From Paracoccaceae bacterium (GTDB lineage Bacteria; Pseudomonadota; Alphaproteobacteria; Rhodobacterales; Rhodobacteraceae): 64,000 nt of DNA. The stretch covers positions 47,694-111,693 of the forward strand of contig JASJAU010000006.1 in the NCBI GenBank assembly GCA_030066855.1. The letters run 5' to 3'. This document shows, piece by piece, positions 19,066 through 28,201 of this stretch; within the stretch, counting starts at the first letter, position 1; every line of letters begins with the position of its first letter. A program made the translations under genes and the position numbers. The notes beneath the pieces are model-generated. The model saw only the letters and a program-made list of their open reading frames with translations, was not told the DNA's origin and searched no databases.

Positions 19066-19685
19066 TGCACGGACCCCACCCGCGCCGCCAGCCGCAGGGC
19101 GTGGCTCGGATCATCCGTAACAGCCGGCATGACCGGATCATAGGCCGCGCGGATCACCGCCGCCACATCCGGCCTGAGGATGATCCGGCCTGCGACCTCG
19201 CCGAGCGGTCCCTTCTCCCGAAACGCCGTATCCGACCAGAGGACAATGGTCTCCGCCGCTTGGGCGAGCGCGAGGTCTTCCGCCGGCAACTCCGCAAGGG
19301 CGGCATCCATCCGCACGAAGACGAACGCCGCCTTAATCGCGCCCGCCTCGTCGAAGCGGAAGAGCCGGTACTGGTTCGCGTCACCAGCCTTGAGCCGGTC
19401 CACCAGTGGACCAAGGTCCGGCACCAGCCGGTCCAGATCGGGCGTCTCAAGCAGCTCATCCCATTCCCTGAAGAAGAACATGAGCAGGTTTGCGCCCAGT
19501 TCGGGGTCGGTGTCGGACATCCGGTAGTCGGCGAGCGCCACGACCGCTTCGATCGCGCCCTTCACGATCCCCAGCGTCGCGTCATCTACACCAAAGACGA
19601 CCGGCACGATCGGGCGGCCCCATCGCGCGAAAAGGTAGTTTCCGTCAGACCGGGTGAAGAACCGCTCGATCGCCGCATGATCCAT
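19062..19685 (-). CDS. Conserved hypothetical protein between ruvB and ybgC
   Basis: A 207-residue soluble protein with no motif I recognise and no signal peptide or membrane helix. It is mixed alpha/beta with acidic stretches, and the segment GANLLMFFFREWDELLETPDL is distinctive. Its 3' end overlaps the ybgC start by 4 bp (ATGA) and its start lies 53 bp after ruvB, so it belongs to the ruv-tol transcription unit. Codon use is like its neighbours. Function unknown. Confidence 0.8.
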   Translation of the reverse strand: MDHAAIERFFTRSDGNYLFARWGRPIVPVVFGVDDATLGIVKGAIEAVVALADYRMSDTDPELGANLLMFFFREWDELLETPDLDRLVPDLGPLVDRLKAGDANQYRLFRFDEAGAIKAAFVFVRMDAALAELPAEDLALAQAAETIVLWSDTAFREKGPLGEVAGRIILRPDVAAVIRAAYDPVMPAVTDDPSHALRLAARVGSVQ

Positions 19686-19738
19686 CTCCTCCGCCTATCC
19701 TCAGGCGCAGGGAACCGCCAGCCCTTCTTCCGAAGGTC

Positions 19739-20761
19739 TCAGAACAGCTCCGCCTGCCCCGGAGCCTTGGGCGGCGCGAGGCCCAGGTGCTCCCAGGCGC
19801 GTTTCGCCAGCATCCGCCCCCTCGGGGTGCGCTGGATGAGACCTTGCTGGAGGAGGTACGGCTCGATCACCTCCTCGATCGCGTCCCGCGCCTCCGATAG
19901 CGCCGCCGACAAGGTCTCGACCCCCACCGGCCCGCCCTGGTAATGCTCCGCGATCAGCCCGAGATATCGCCTGTCGGCGCCGTCGAGCCCCAGCTCGTCG
20001 ACACCCAGCCGGGTCAGCGCCCTGTCGGCGAGGCCGCGGGTGAGATGTCCGTCGCTCTCGACCACCGCGAAATCGACCACCCGGCGCAGGAGCCGCCCGG
20101 CGATGCGGGGCGTGCCCCGCGCCCGCCGCGCGATCTCGCGCGCGCCACCGTCTTCGGCCCGCACACCCATCAGTCGGGCGCCGCGCGTGACGATCTCGAA
20201 AAGTTCGTCCTCAGAATAGAACTGAAGCCGCGTGGGGATGCCGAACCGGTCCCGAAGCGGCGTGGTCAGCAGGCCGAGCCGCGTCGTGGCGCCCACGAGC
20301 GTGAACGGCTGAAGCTCAATCCGAACGGTACGCGCCGCCGGCCCCTCGCCGATCACGAGGTCCAGCTCGAAATCCTCCATTGCCGGATAGAGCACCTCCT
20401 CGACGGCAGGGTTCAACCGGTGGATTTCGTCGATGAAGAGGACGTCCCGCGCCTCCAGATTGGTCAGGATCGCCGCGAGGTCGCCGGCCTTGGCCAGAAC
20501 CGGCCCGCTGGTCATGCGGAAGTTCACGCCAAGCTCCCGCGCGATGATCTGCGCGAGCGTCGTCTTGCCGAGCCCGGGGGGCCCGTGAAACAGCGTGTGA
20601 TCCATCGCCTCGCCTCGCGTCCGGGCGCTTTCGATGAAAACGCGCAGGTTCGCCCGCGCCTCCGCCTGCCCGACGAAAGCGTCTAGGGACTGTGGCCGGA
20701 GCGCGCGATCGGCGTCTTCGGGGCGCGGGTCGGGGCGGAGAGTCGGATCAGGCTCGGACAT
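19739..20761 (-). CDS. ruvB: Holliday junction branch migration helicase RuvB
   Basis: A 340-residue AAA+ motor that drives branch migration with RuvA. Walker [10 protein letters not shown], Walker [11 protein letters not shown], the [18 protein letters not shown] sensor region with its arginine finger, and the C-terminal winged helix ([16 protein letters not shown]) are clear. GTG at 20764 directly precedes the ATG at 20761, and the ATG is preferred. It follows ruvA after 85 bp. Confidence 0.97.
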   Translation of the reverse strand: MSEPDPTLRPDPRPEDADRALRPQSLDAFVGQAEARANLRVFIESARTRGEAMDHTLFHGPPGLGKTTLAQIIARELGVNFRMTSGPVLAKAGDLAAILTNLEARDVLFIDEIHRLNPAVEEVLYPAMEDFELDLVIGEGPAARTVRIELQPFTLVGATTRLGLLTTPLRDRFGIPTRLQFYSEDELFEIVTRGARLMGVRAEDGGAREIARRARGTPRIAGRLLRRVVDFAVVESDGHLTRGLADRALTRLGVDELGLDGADRRYLGLIAEHYQGGPVGVETLSAALSEARDAIEEVIEPYLLQQGLIQRTPRGRMLAKRAWEHLGLAPPKAPGQAELF

Positions 20762-20846
20762 CACCAGCTTTCAGGTTCTGCGCAGGCTTCGGCGCCGCGC
20801 CCCGCGAGGTGTTCCTGAACGCATAAATGAGGTGCCGCCATGTCCG

Positions 20847-21500
20847 TCATCCTTTCGGAGCGAGGCGTTTCAGCGCCTCGCGGATCAGAACGGCGGTGTC
20901 CGCGCCCTCCTCGGCGCCCGCCGCCTCAGCCACCGCGCCCGCCGCCTCGGACGGGCCGTAGCCGAGGTTCGCCAAAGCGGACATCGCTTCGGCCTGCGCC
21001 GAGGAGGTGGCAGCCGGCGCGGCGACGGGCACGAGGATGTCTTCGACTACTTCCGCTCCGCCGCTTTCAGGCGCTGCGGAGCCCGCCATCGCCATCATGG
21101 CCGGCGCCTTTCCCTTCAGCTCGTTCACCACCCGCTGCGCGATCTTGGGCCCGACCCCCGGCGCCGCCTTGATTGACGACCAGTCGCCCAGTGCGATCGC
21201 CCGCGCCACGCCATCGGGCCCAAGAGTGCCAAGAATCGCCATCGAGGCCTTTGCTCCGATGCCCTGAACGCCCATCAGGAGCCGGTGCCACTCCTTCTCA
21301 GCAAGCGTCGTAAAGCCGAAGAGCTGCAGCAGATCCTCCCGCACCAACAGATCTGTGAAAAGCGCCGCCGCCTCGCCGACCGGGGGGAGCGCCGCGAGCG
21401 TGCGCTCGCTGACGTGGACGATGTAGCCCACGCCTCGCACATCGATCAGAACGTGATCCGACCCCCGGTGGTCGATCCGTCCCGCGATCTTGCCGATCAT
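20847..21500 (-). CDS. ruvA: Holliday junction branch migration protein RuvA
   Basis: A 217-residue protein with an N-terminal OB fold starting [20 protein letters not shown], a helix-hairpin-helix core ([12 protein letters not shown] and [17 protein letters not shown]), an Ala-rich flexible linker, and a C-terminal domain ([12 protein letters not shown]) that binds RuvB. Slightly longer than E. coli RuvA because of the linker. Its start overlaps the ruvC stop by 4 bp. Confidence 0.97.
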   Translation of the reverse strand: MIGKIAGRIDHRGSDHVLIDVRGVGYIVHVSERTLAALPPVGEAAALFTDLLVREDLLQLFGFTTLAEKEWHRLLMGVQGIGAKASMAILGTLGPDGVARAIALGDWSSIKAAPGVGPKIAQRVVNELKGKAPAMMAMAGSAAPESGGAEVVEDILVPVAAPAATSSAQAEAMSALANLGYGPSEAAGAVAEAAGAEEGADTAVLIREALKRLAPKG

Positions 21501-21991
21501 AACGCCGCCGCCTGGATGCGTCGCGACGTGGCCGCCATATGCGCGTGGCAGATCGCGATGGCCAGCGCGTCCGCCGCGTCCGGCCCTGCGATCTCAACAC
21601 CGGGCAATTGCATCCGAACCATATGGTCGACCTGGGATTTGTCGGCATGGCCCACGCCCACCACCGCCTTCTTGACGGCGTTCGGCGCGTACTCGCCCAC
21701 CTCGACCCCGGCGCGGGCCGGGACCAGCATGGCGATCCCGCGCGCTTGGCCGAGTTTCAGCGTACCGGCGCCGTCCTTATTGACGAAAGTCTGCTCCACC
21801 GCCGCCGTGTCGGGAAGGTATTCGTCCCAAAGGCTTGAAAGCTCATCGAAGAGCGACACCAGTCGCGCGCCCAGAGGACCGGTCCCGGTCCGGCAGACGC
21901 CGTTGGCGACATGGGACAGCCGAGAGCCGGAGACCTCGATGACCCCCCATCCCAGCGCTCTCAGACCTGGATCCAGCCCCATCACCCGCAT
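21497..21991 (-). CDS. ruvC: Crossover junction endodeoxyribonuclease RuvC
   Basis: A 164-residue RNase H-fold resolvase. The first catalytic Asp is residue 7 in MGLDPG, with the acidic residues [20 protein letters not shown] in their usual order. The open frame extends to 22045, but AGG lies 6 nt before the ATG at 21991, which gives the normal family N-terminus. It is the first gene of the ruvC-ruvA-ruvB block and overlaps ruvA by 4 bp. Confidence 0.96.
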   Translation of the reverse strand: MRVMGLDPGLRALGWGVIEVSGSRLSHVANGVCRTGTGPLGARLVSLFDELSSLWDEYLPDTAAVEQTFVNKDGAGTLKLGQARGIAMLVPARAGVEVGEYAPNAVKKAVVGVGHADKSQVDHMVRMQLPGVEIAGPDAADALAIAICHAHMAATSRRIQAAAL

Positions 21992-22295
21992 GCGCAACCT
22001 GCTCTTCTTGCTTTTGCGGCCCGAATTAGCACGAAACGGGAACATTCTCCAAGAGATTAACGCGGGCCGAAGGCATTTCTCCGCACGAAACGCGGGCCGA
22101 CGACCTCAGCGAACCGCGGGCGCACCCTGTGTTTTCCTTGAGAATTTTTATCCTAACGGTCACGGATTAGACCTATGCGAGGGTTGCATATTGGGCATGC
22201 GAATTCGTCCATTGTCGCGCCTCTTGGTCCTCCCTATCTGCCGATCAGCTTTCGACCGGGAGCAAAGGCTCCCGTCCAATCAAAGGATGACCGTG
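21992..22295. promoter_or_regulatory. Divergent intergenic region ruvC / DUF1127 gene with direct repeats and a leader hairpin
   Basis: No gene is seen in these 304 bp. A 12-bp direct repeat AACGCGGGCCGA occurs at 22059-22070 and 22089-22100, exactly 30 bp apart. GCACGAAACG occurs at 22029-22038 and 22083-22092. A perfect 7-bp hairpin CGGGAGC/GCTCCCG (22257-22263 / 22268-22274) lies 7 nt before the ribosome binding site of the DUF1127 gene. These look like regulator sites and a structured leader, but no known consensus is recognised. Confidence 0.4.
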
Positions 22296-22511
22296 ATGGC
22301 CCTTCTCGATCTTGCCCGCGCTCCGAGCCGCTCGACGTCTTTCGCCGATTGGATCGCCCGCATCTCCGGCGGCGCCGCCGCTCTTTTCGTGCGCTGGGAT
22401 GACGCCCGCCGCACCCGGAACGCCCTGCTCGACCTCTCAGATCACGAGTTGGACGACATCGGTCTTACGCGAGGCGACGTCGATACCGTCTCGCGCTATC
22501 ACCGTTTCTGA
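22296..22511 (+). CDS. DUF1127 domain small protein
   Basis: A 71-residue protein ending in the DUF1127 signature RNALLDLSDHELDDIGLTRGDV (residues about 45-65), as in YjiS-like small Arg-rich proteins. In Rhodobacter such genes are stress-induced and linked to RNA turnover and small RNAs. The exact role here is unknown. ATGs at 22287 and 22296 are in frame. AAAGGA lies 8 nt before the second, which is chosen. It is monocistronic, with a leader hairpin upstream and a perfect terminator stem downstream. Confidence 0.87.
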   Translation: MALLDLARAPSRSTSFADWIARISGGAAALFVRWDDARRTRNALLDLSDHELDDIGLTRGDVDTVSRYHRF

Positions 22512-22532
22512 GACGTTCGGCAGGTCCGAACA

Positions 22533-22564
22533 AAACGGCCGCGCCCGACAGGGCGCGGCCGTTT
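22533..22564 (+). terminator. Terminator after the DUF1127 gene
   Basis: A perfect 14-bp stem AAACGGCCGCGCCC (22533-22546) / GGGCGCGGCCGTTT (22551-22564) has a GACA tetraloop. The arms supply A and T runs on both strands, so it could also serve the convergent gene ending at 22599. Confidence 0.85.
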
Positions 22565-22598
22565 CGTGCTCTGAAACCGGCTTTCGCCTGACGCTCCT

Positions 22599-22946
22599 TT
22601 AACGCACGAGGGAACCGAAGTGCTGTGATAGCCAAAGCGTGACCGGATCGGCGGTCATCGCCCAGGCGCCTGCCTGCTCGATTACGTTTCCGTTTTGGAG
22701 AGCCCCGATCCGCTCGTCATAGGCGTTCGGGCCGAGTTGCGCGTAAAGGAAGCCCTTGAACACCAAAACTACGAGGCAGATCAGCGCGACCGAGCGGAGC
22801 GTGGCCCCGCTTCTCCGGCGCTTGGGCCGCGCGACGACCAGCCCGTCATCGTTGACGGCGGTCACATAACCCTGCGACAGCTTCGTGTGGCGCCGGTTGA
22901 TTCGGCGCATGCGGCGTTCAAATTCCTCAAACTGGTAAGCGGACAT
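22599..22946 (-). CDS. Small single-span membrane protein, unknown function
   Basis: A 115-residue protein with a basic, probably helical N-terminus (FERRMRRINRRH), a short beta-like segment GYVTAVNDDGLVVARP, an Arg-rich stop and one membrane helix at about 51-69 (LRSVALICLVVLVFKGFLY). The orientation suggests a cytoplasmic N-terminus. The frame extends to a TTG at 22976, but GGAGA lies 9-10 nt before the ATG at 22946. No family recognised; it probably exists in related Rhodobacterales. Confidence 0.72.
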   Translation of the reverse strand: MSAYQFEEFERRMRRINRRHTKLSQGYVTAVNDDGLVVARPKRRRSGATLRSVALICLVVLVFKGFLYAQLGPNAYDERIGALQNGNVIEQAGAWAMTADPVTLWLSQHFGSLVR

Positions 22947-23055
22947 CTCGGCAGTCTCCAAAACGTCAGTCCCCAAAACTGACGGATCAAATATGGAAGC
23001 CGATTATGGCCAGATTGTGGCGGGGAATGCCGGGATGCCTTTATTTTGCTTAAGT

Positions 23056-23928
23056 TTAGCGGTTTCGGGCGAGGGTTAGCGTCGACCAGTCAACAATGTC
23101 CTCCCGATAGATCAGATTGAAGCCGGAGGAGGCATAATGGGCGGTCACCTCGTCCGCCTGGCTGAGCAGGATTCCGCTCAGAATCGCGTGTCCGCCGGGT
23201 TCAATCGCCGTGGCCATAGGCTCCGTTAGCGCCAATAGCGGCCCTTTCAGGATGTTGGCAAAGACCAGGTCGAAGCGCGCCGCGCCGGACAAGTCCGGGT
23301 GTTCGAAACCGGCCGCTTCGACGGTTCGGACACGGTTGGAAAGCGCGTTGGCACGAATGTTTGCGTCGGCAACCTCGACTGCCACCGCGTCGATATCGGA
23401 GGCGATTACTGCGCCCTCCCAGACCCGCGCCGCCGCCATCGCGAGCACCGCCGTGCCGCAGCCGATGTCGGCCACTGACCGCGCCTCAATTCCCTGATCG
23501 AGCAAGCGGTCCAGCGCCCGCAGGCAGCCTAGTGTCGTGCCATGGTGCCCCGTGCCGAAGGCCATCGCCGCCTCGATCCGGAGCGCGACCGGGCCCTCGG
23601 GCACTTTGTCCGCGTCATGGCTGCCGAAAACGAAGAACCTTCCCGCCTCGACCGGGCTGAGCTCGCGGCGCACATGGGCGACCCAGTCGGTCTCGGGGAG
23701 CTCGGAGACCGCGAATTCTGCCGCGCCGAACGCCGCGGACAAAAGGGACAGCGCTACGTCGTCCGGCCGCGACTCGAAATACCCGCCGACCTCCCATCGG
23801 TCGGCGCCGTCCTCGATCTCGAAAACGCCGACGCCCGTCGGTTCCGGCTCGAGCTCTTCCAGAGCGGCGCCGAGCGCCTCGGCGCGGTCCTTGCCGGCAA
23901 GGGTGGTGAGCGCGGTCCAGGTGGTCAT
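23056..23928 (-). CDS. prmA: Ribosomal protein L11 methyltransferase-like (PrmA)
   Basis: A 290-residue SAM-dependent methyltransferase with an N-terminal substrate-recognition domain and a Rossmann domain. Motif I is SVADIGCGTAVLAMAAA, preceded by the PrmA-specific MAFGTGHHGTTLGCL block, and the post-I NIRANAL and FDLVFANIL motif IV follow. PrmA trimethylates ribosomal protein L11. Length and motifs fit the family. It is followed on the same strand by no close gene; the upstream neighbour msrA begins its own unit. Confidence 0.92.
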   Translation of the reverse strand: MTTWTALTTLAGKDRAEALGAALEELEPEPTGVGVFEIEDGADRWEVGGYFESRPDDVALSLLSAAFGAAEFAVSELPETDWVAHVRRELSPVEAGRFFVFGSHDADKVPEGPVALRIEAAMAFGTGHHGTTLGCLRALDRLLDQGIEARSVADIGCGTAVLAMAAARVWEGAVIASDIDAVAVEVADANIRANALSNRVRTVEAAGFEHPDLSGAARFDLVFANILKGPLLALTEPMATAIEPGGHAILSGILLSQADEVTAHYASSGFNLIYREDIVDWSTLTLARNR

Positions 23929-23966
23929 GGGCCGCGCCTACGCGCCGGCGCGGCCAGCGTCAACCG

Positions 23967-24620
23967 TCAGGCCGAGACGCCCGTTCCGATCGGGCAGGTC
24001 ACGCCGGTGCCGCCCAACCCGCAGTAACCGTTGGGGTTCTTGGCCAGGTACTGCTGATGGTAATCTTCGGCGAAATAGAACTCAGGCGCGGGCAGGATCT
24101 CGGTCGTGACGTCGCCAAATCCGGCGCCGCCCAACCGCTCGGCGAACATGGCGCGGCTCGTCTCCGCCACAGTCTTCTGAGTGTCCGAATAGGCATAGAT
24201 TCCCGACCGGTACTGGGTGCCGACATCATTGCCCTGGCGCATGCCCTGGGTCGGGTCGTGACCCTCCCAAAACACCTTGAGAAGATCCTCATAAGAAACG
24301 ACCGAGGGGTCGTAGACCACCCGCACCACCTCGTTGTGGCCGGTCTTGCCGGTGCAAACCTCCTCATACGTCGGGTTCGGGGTCATGCCCGCCGCGTAGC
24401 CGACCATGGTGAGCCAGACGCCGTCGAGCTTCCAGAACATGCGCTCCACGCCCCAGAAACAGCCCATGCCGAACATGGCGACCTCGTGCCCCTCCGGCAC
24501 ATCGAGGGTGAGCGGGCGGCCGGAGACGAAATGCGTCTCGGCCGTGGGAATAACGGCGCCGCGCCCCGGCAGCGCGTTTTCGGGCGCCACCATCTCGGCT
24601 TTCTTAGTGAAGAAGAACAT
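23967..24620 (-). CDS. msrA: Peptide-methionine (S)-S-oxide reductase MsrA
   Basis: A 217-residue enzyme repairing methionine-S-sulfoxide in proteins. The catalytic Cys is residue 54 in [11 protein letters not shown]-terminal region with recycling cysteines lies in [16 protein letters not shown]. The N-terminal extension is like the E. coli long form. The frame opens at 24647, but AGGAG lies 6 nt before the ATG at 24620, which is chosen. Confidence 0.95.
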   Translation of the reverse strand: MFFFTKKAEMVAPENALPGRGAVIPTAETHFVSGRPLTLDVPEGHEVAMFGMGCFWGVERMFWKLDGVWLTMVGYAAGMTPNPTYEEVCTGKTGHNEVVRVVYDPSVVSYEDLLKVFWEGHDPTQGMRQGNDVGTQYRSGIYAYSDTQKTVAETSRAMFAERLGGAGFGDVTTEILPAPEFYFAEDYHQQYLAKNPNGYCGLGGTGVTCPIGTGVSA

Positions 24621-24686
24621 GCGGGTCTCCTGATCCTTCGCTGTCACGAATATAGGTATTCGCGGCCGGCTTTCCCAACGTTCGCG

Positions 24687-25919
24687 TCATTCCGCTGCGG
24701 CAGGGAGGCGGGGTCGGGCGAAAATCGTCTCGCGTCCCGGTTCGGGATGGCGCGGGATCATAAGGGCGAGCGCCAGCGATGTGGCCGCCATCGCCGCGGC
24801 CAGAAGGAAAACGCCGCCGGGCGTGGCGATCCAGAGATATCCAAGGAAAGCCGGCAGAAAGACCGCCGCGATGTGGTTGATGGTGAAGGCGACGGCAGCG
24901 GTGGGCGCGATGTCCGCCGGATCAGCGATCTTTTGGAAATAGGTCTTCATGGCGAAGGCCAGCGCGAAGAAGAGATGGTCGAGGATGTATAGCGCCGCCG
25001 CCAGCGCGACGCCCCAGCCGAACCAGTAGATGCCACCGTAGGCCATGAAGACGCAGATCAATCCGACGTACTCGAAGATCAGCGCGTTGCGCTCTCCGAA
25101 CCGCGCCACGGCTTTGCCCATCAATGGCGCGAACCCCATGTTGACGAGAAAGTTGATCAGCAAAAGCGCCGAGACCTGATGCACCTGGAAGCCAAAGCGT
25201 TCGACCATCATGAAGGCGGCGAAGACAACGAAGATCTGCCGGCGCGCGCCCGACATGAACTGAAGCGCGTAGTAGAGCCAATACCGCTTGCGCAGAACCA
25301 TCTTTTTCAGCTGCGGATTGGGCGCCTCGAACTGCGGAAAGGCGAACATACAGTAGACCGCGATCAGCACGCAGGCGCCGCCCGATATCAGGTAAACGGT
25401 GTTGTAGGACAGGTTGAACACGTCCCACGTCGCGACCAGCAGGCCATAAGACAGAAGCGACGCGCCCGATCCGACCGCCACAATCCAGCCGAGCGCTTCC
25501 GGCGCTTTGTCTTTCGGCAGCCATTGAAGCTGTAGCGACTGATTGACCGTCTCGTAATAGTGAAAGCCGATGGACGAGATCAGCGTCACCATCAGGATGC
25601 CGCCATAGGTCGGGAACCACGCCGTCACCGCCGTCGCCGCGCCAAGGGTCGTCAGCGACATGAGCGCCAGCCATTGCTCGCGCATGACCGCGATGATCAG
25701 GATGACGCCGATCGCAAGGAAGCCCGGGATCTCGCGTACTGTGTGCAGCCACCCGATCTCGACGCCGGTGAAGCCGGCGCGCTCGATGACGAAGTTGTTC
25801 AGAAGCGCCGACCAGGTCGCAAATGCCAAGGGCATCGCCGCCGCCATCAGGAACAGCAGCGTCACGGGCCTTCGCCAGATCGGAAAGGCCTTTGCGTCTT
25901 CGAGAGTTACGGTCTTCAC
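24687..25919 (-). CDS. MFS transporter
   Basis: A 410-residue membrane protein with about 12 hydrophobic helices and a central cytoplasmic loop (EAPNPQLKKMVLRKRYWLYY, around residue 205), the two-halves layout of the major facilitator superfamily. Substrate cannot be read from the sequence. It is divergent from the panB-like gene, with 147 bp between them that may hold both promoters. Confidence 0.83.
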   Translation of the reverse strand: MKTVTLEDAKAFPIWRRPVTLLFLMAAAMPLAFATWSALLNNFVIERAGFTGVEIGWLHTVREIPGFLAIGVILIIAVMREQWLALMSLTTLGAATAVTAWFPTYGGILMVTLISSIGFHYYETVNQSLQLQWLPKDKAPEALGWIVAVGSGASLLSYGLLVATWDVFNLSYNTVYLISGGACVLIAVYCMFAFPQFEAPNPQLKKMVLRKRYWLYYALQFMSGARRQIFVVFAAFMMVERFGFQVHQVSALLLINFLVNMGFAPLMGKAVARFGERNALIFEYVGLICVFMAYGGIYWFGWGVALAAALYILDHLFFALAFAMKTYFQKIADPADIAPTAAVAFTINHIAAVFLPAFLGYLWIATPGGVFLLAAAMAATSLALALMIPRHPEPGRETIFARPRLPAAAE

Positions 25920-26066
25920 GTCCCGGCCTTACGCCTTTTGTCCATGCCTGACTAGGCGGAATGGCGCGGCGCGCGGAACCTGCGCACGGCATGCGTCTCG
26001 CTTGACGCCCCTTCCGAATCCCCTGCCTTCGGTTAGGCTCCGCGAAACCACCATCCGAGGGAAGCC

Positions 26067-26858
26067 ATGCCGAAACTCACCGTCAAAGACCTCTTCGCGC
26101 TCAAGGGCGTCCGCAAGATGACGCAAATCAACGTGCACACCGAGCGCGAGGCCGCTGCCTGCGAGGCCGCCGGGATCGACATGATCATCACCTGGGAGCG
26201 GAGCCCTATCGAGGAATTCCGCGCCGCCGCGCCCGAGACCTTCTTTACCGCCGGGTTGGTCTACGGGACCTATGCGAATGCAGACGAGGCCATCCGCGCC
26301 TCGTTCAAACTGATGGAGCGGGGCGCCGACGCGATCTATTGCCCGATGAGCCTGCCCGTGGTCGAGGCGCTGGCGCGCGAGGCGATCCCGGTGCATGGCC
26401 ATGTCGGCTTCGTCCCTTACAAGCGCACCTGGACCGGCGGTTTCAAGGCCGTCGGCAAGGATGCTGTCGGCGCCATCGACGTCTTCAAACGGGCCAAGGC
26501 CTACGCCGATGCGGGCGCCATCGCGATCGAGGTCGAGCTCGTTCCCGTCCCCGTCGCCAAGGAGATCACCGACCGGATCGATATCATCACCGTGGCCATG
26601 GGCGCGGGAACGGTCTGCGACGCGCAATACCTCTTCGCCAAAGACATCCTGGGCTACAACGACGGGCACATCCCCCGCCACGCCCGCACCTACCGCGACC
26701 ACGCCGCCGAACACGCCCGTCTGCACCAGGACGCCATCGCGGCGTTCGGTGAATTCAAGGCGGATGTGGAGGCGGAGAGCTTTCCGGGCGAGGGGAACGT
26801 GTTGAAGATGACGGAGATCGAGCGTGAGGCGTTCCTGGAGAAACTCGACAGGCTCTAA
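26067..26858 (+). CDS. PanB-like (ketopantoate hydroxymethyltransferase superfamily) TIM-barrel protein
   Basis: A 263-residue protein aligning by eye with PanB: VHGHVGFVPYK corresponds to GHVGLTPQ, GAIAIEVELVP to GAFALVLE, and MGAGTVCDAQYLFAKDILG to GAGPGCDGQVLV-DMLG. The two Mg-binding blocks of true PanB, VGDS and ADMPF, are replaced by ITWERSP and TAGLVYGTY. It may therefore catalyse a different aldol-type reaction and should not be called pantothenate biosynthesis without testing. The ATG follows CGAGGGAAGCC. It stands alone between a divergent transporter and a convergent hydrolase gene. Confidence 0.72.
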   Translation: MPKLTVKDLFALKGVRKMTQINVHTEREAAACEAAGIDMIITWERSPIEEFRAAAPETFFTAGLVYGTYANADEAIRASFKLMERGADAIYCPMSLPVVEALAREAIPVHGHVGFVPYKRTWTGGFKAVGKDAVGAIDVFKRAKAYADAGAIAIEVELVPVPVAKEITDRIDIITVAMGAGTVCDAQYLFAKDILGYNDGHIPRHARTYRDHAAEHARLHQDAIAAFGEFKADVEAESFPGEGNVLKMTEIEREAFLEKLDRL

Positions 26859-26923
26859 GGCGCGGTCGGAGCGAAGATCGCGAGGAGCCTGATAGCAGTG
26901 CTTCATTGTCTAAGAGTCGAAGG

Positions 26924-26985
26924 ACCAAAATGGGCGGGATGCAGCCGTTCGCCGATCTAAGCACCAATGTCAGGAACGCGGACGG
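26924..26985. repeat. Degenerate dispersed intergenic repeat, copy 1
   Basis: A 43-bp core (from TGGGCGGG to AATGTCAG) aligns without gaps to copy 2 at 28610-28652, with about 28 identical positions by eye, including the shared GTTCGCCG. It lies between the panB-like gene and the hydrolase fusion. No coding function seen. Confidence 0.5.
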
Positions 26986-27016
26986 AGCGGTCCCAAAGCT
27001 GAGGTCGCCGTTGACC

Positions 27017-28201
27017 TTAACGGTCAAGGAATTGAAGAACCGTTGAAAGGTACTCTTCCCACACAGTATTGCCAGGTAATGGCCAGTGGTTTGCAGTTTC
27101 CAAAATCACAAGCTCTGCATCCGGGATCCCGGCAGCAAGCGTGCGAGCCTCAGACAAAGGATGAACTCCATCGTGTCGCCCGTGGATAATCAGGGTCGGG
27201 CAACGGATGTCTTTGAGGATGCCTGCATTCGAGACATTGTCGAAGGCGTCGCGTACACGAAGCGTGTTCTTCTCCGGTGCGACACTTCGAACAAGGCGCG
27301 CGCGTTCACGCAACGCTTCCATTGGGCCTTCCGGCCAATAGAGCAGCATGAATGCCTCTGTGAGGCTCATAGATTCGCCAGCACCCCCTGCCTCCAGCAG
27401 CGCCTTCATCGGATCAGGCGCGTCACTTCGAAGCGCTCGCCCCGACACGTACCCTCCAACAATGATCAAACGCGAAACACGCTCGGGATAGCGCGCAGCG
27501 AACCTCAGTACCGTATGGGCTCCACCTGAGATCGCCATCATAGCGGTCTTTTCCCATCCGGCAGCTTCGAGCACCTGCTTCAGGTCTTCAGCATGGTCCC
27601 AGAAATCGAAGCTGTCGGCCTCGCGATCGGATTGCCCCGATCCAACGTGGTCGTGCCGAAGCAACTGATGCTGCTCGCAAAGGACGTCAAACAGAGCTCG
27701 TATCGTGGGCTCACGCCACATCACTTCGACATCGGTCATCATCGCTGGACCGACGTGGACAACAGGTTTGCCCGCCCCGGCTACGGCAAAGGCAACAGCT
27801 TTTCCGTTCCTGTTGTGGGTGAAACGAACCCTGATTTGTTCCGCGGAGGCTGCATGATTTGAGTTGCCAGATGTCCTTGCCGGTTTCTCCCCTTCGATCG
27901 CCACTTCAGCAATAAATTCGAGCCCCCTCCGGGCCACTGTTCGAATGATCTTTTGTTGTTTGCCACTGTCGCCTAGCGCCTTGCGCGCATTTGAGATGCG
28001 CGCGGAGATAGCGCTTTCCGAAATCACTCTACCATCCCAGATTTCTTCGACGATTTCGTCTTTTGTCACTACGTTGCCGGCGTTTCGAAGGAGAAGATGG
28101 ATCAGGTCGAAGACCTTGGGCTCCAGGGGAACGACGCGGTCGTTTCGCTCGAGCGTCAAGCGTTGAGTGTCGAACGCGCAATCCGCGAATTTGTAGATCA
28201 T
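27017..28201 (-). CDS. OmpR/CadC-type winged-helix DNA-binding domain fused to alpha/beta hydrolase
   Basis: A 394-residue two-domain protein. Residues 1-100 form an OmpR-type winged helix (EPKVFDLIHLLLRNAGNVVTKDEI, then ISARISNARKALGDSG and IRTVARRGLEFI). Residues about 125-394 form an alpha/beta hydrolase with nucleophile Ser in MAISGGAH, an acid in IIHGRHDGVHPL and a His in ETANHWPLP. Such fusions occur in alphaproteobacteria and may be enzyme-like ligand sensors for transcription control. There is no membrane helix, unlike CadC. Surrounding DNA is less GC-rich and carries degenerate repeats on both sides, hinting at later acquisition. Confidence 0.83.
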   Translation of the reverse strand: MIYKFADCAFDTQRLTLERNDRVVPLEPKVFDLIHLLLRNAGNVVTKDEIVEEIWDGRVISESAISARISNARKALGDSGKQQKIIRTVARRGLEFIAEVAIEGEKPARTSGNSNHAASAEQIRVRFTHNRNGKAVAFAVAGAGKPVVHVGPAMMTDVEVMWREPTIRALFDVLCEQHQLLRHDHVGSGQSDREADSFDFWDHAEDLKQVLEAAGWEKTAMMAISGGAHTVLRFAARYPERVSRLIIVGGYVSGRALRSDAPDPMKALLEAGGAGESMSLTEAFMLLYWPEGPMEALRERARLVRSVAPEKNTLRVRDAFDNVSNAGILKDIRCPTLIIHGRHDGVHPLSEARTLAAGIPDAELVILETANHWPLPGNTVWEEYLSTVLQFLDR

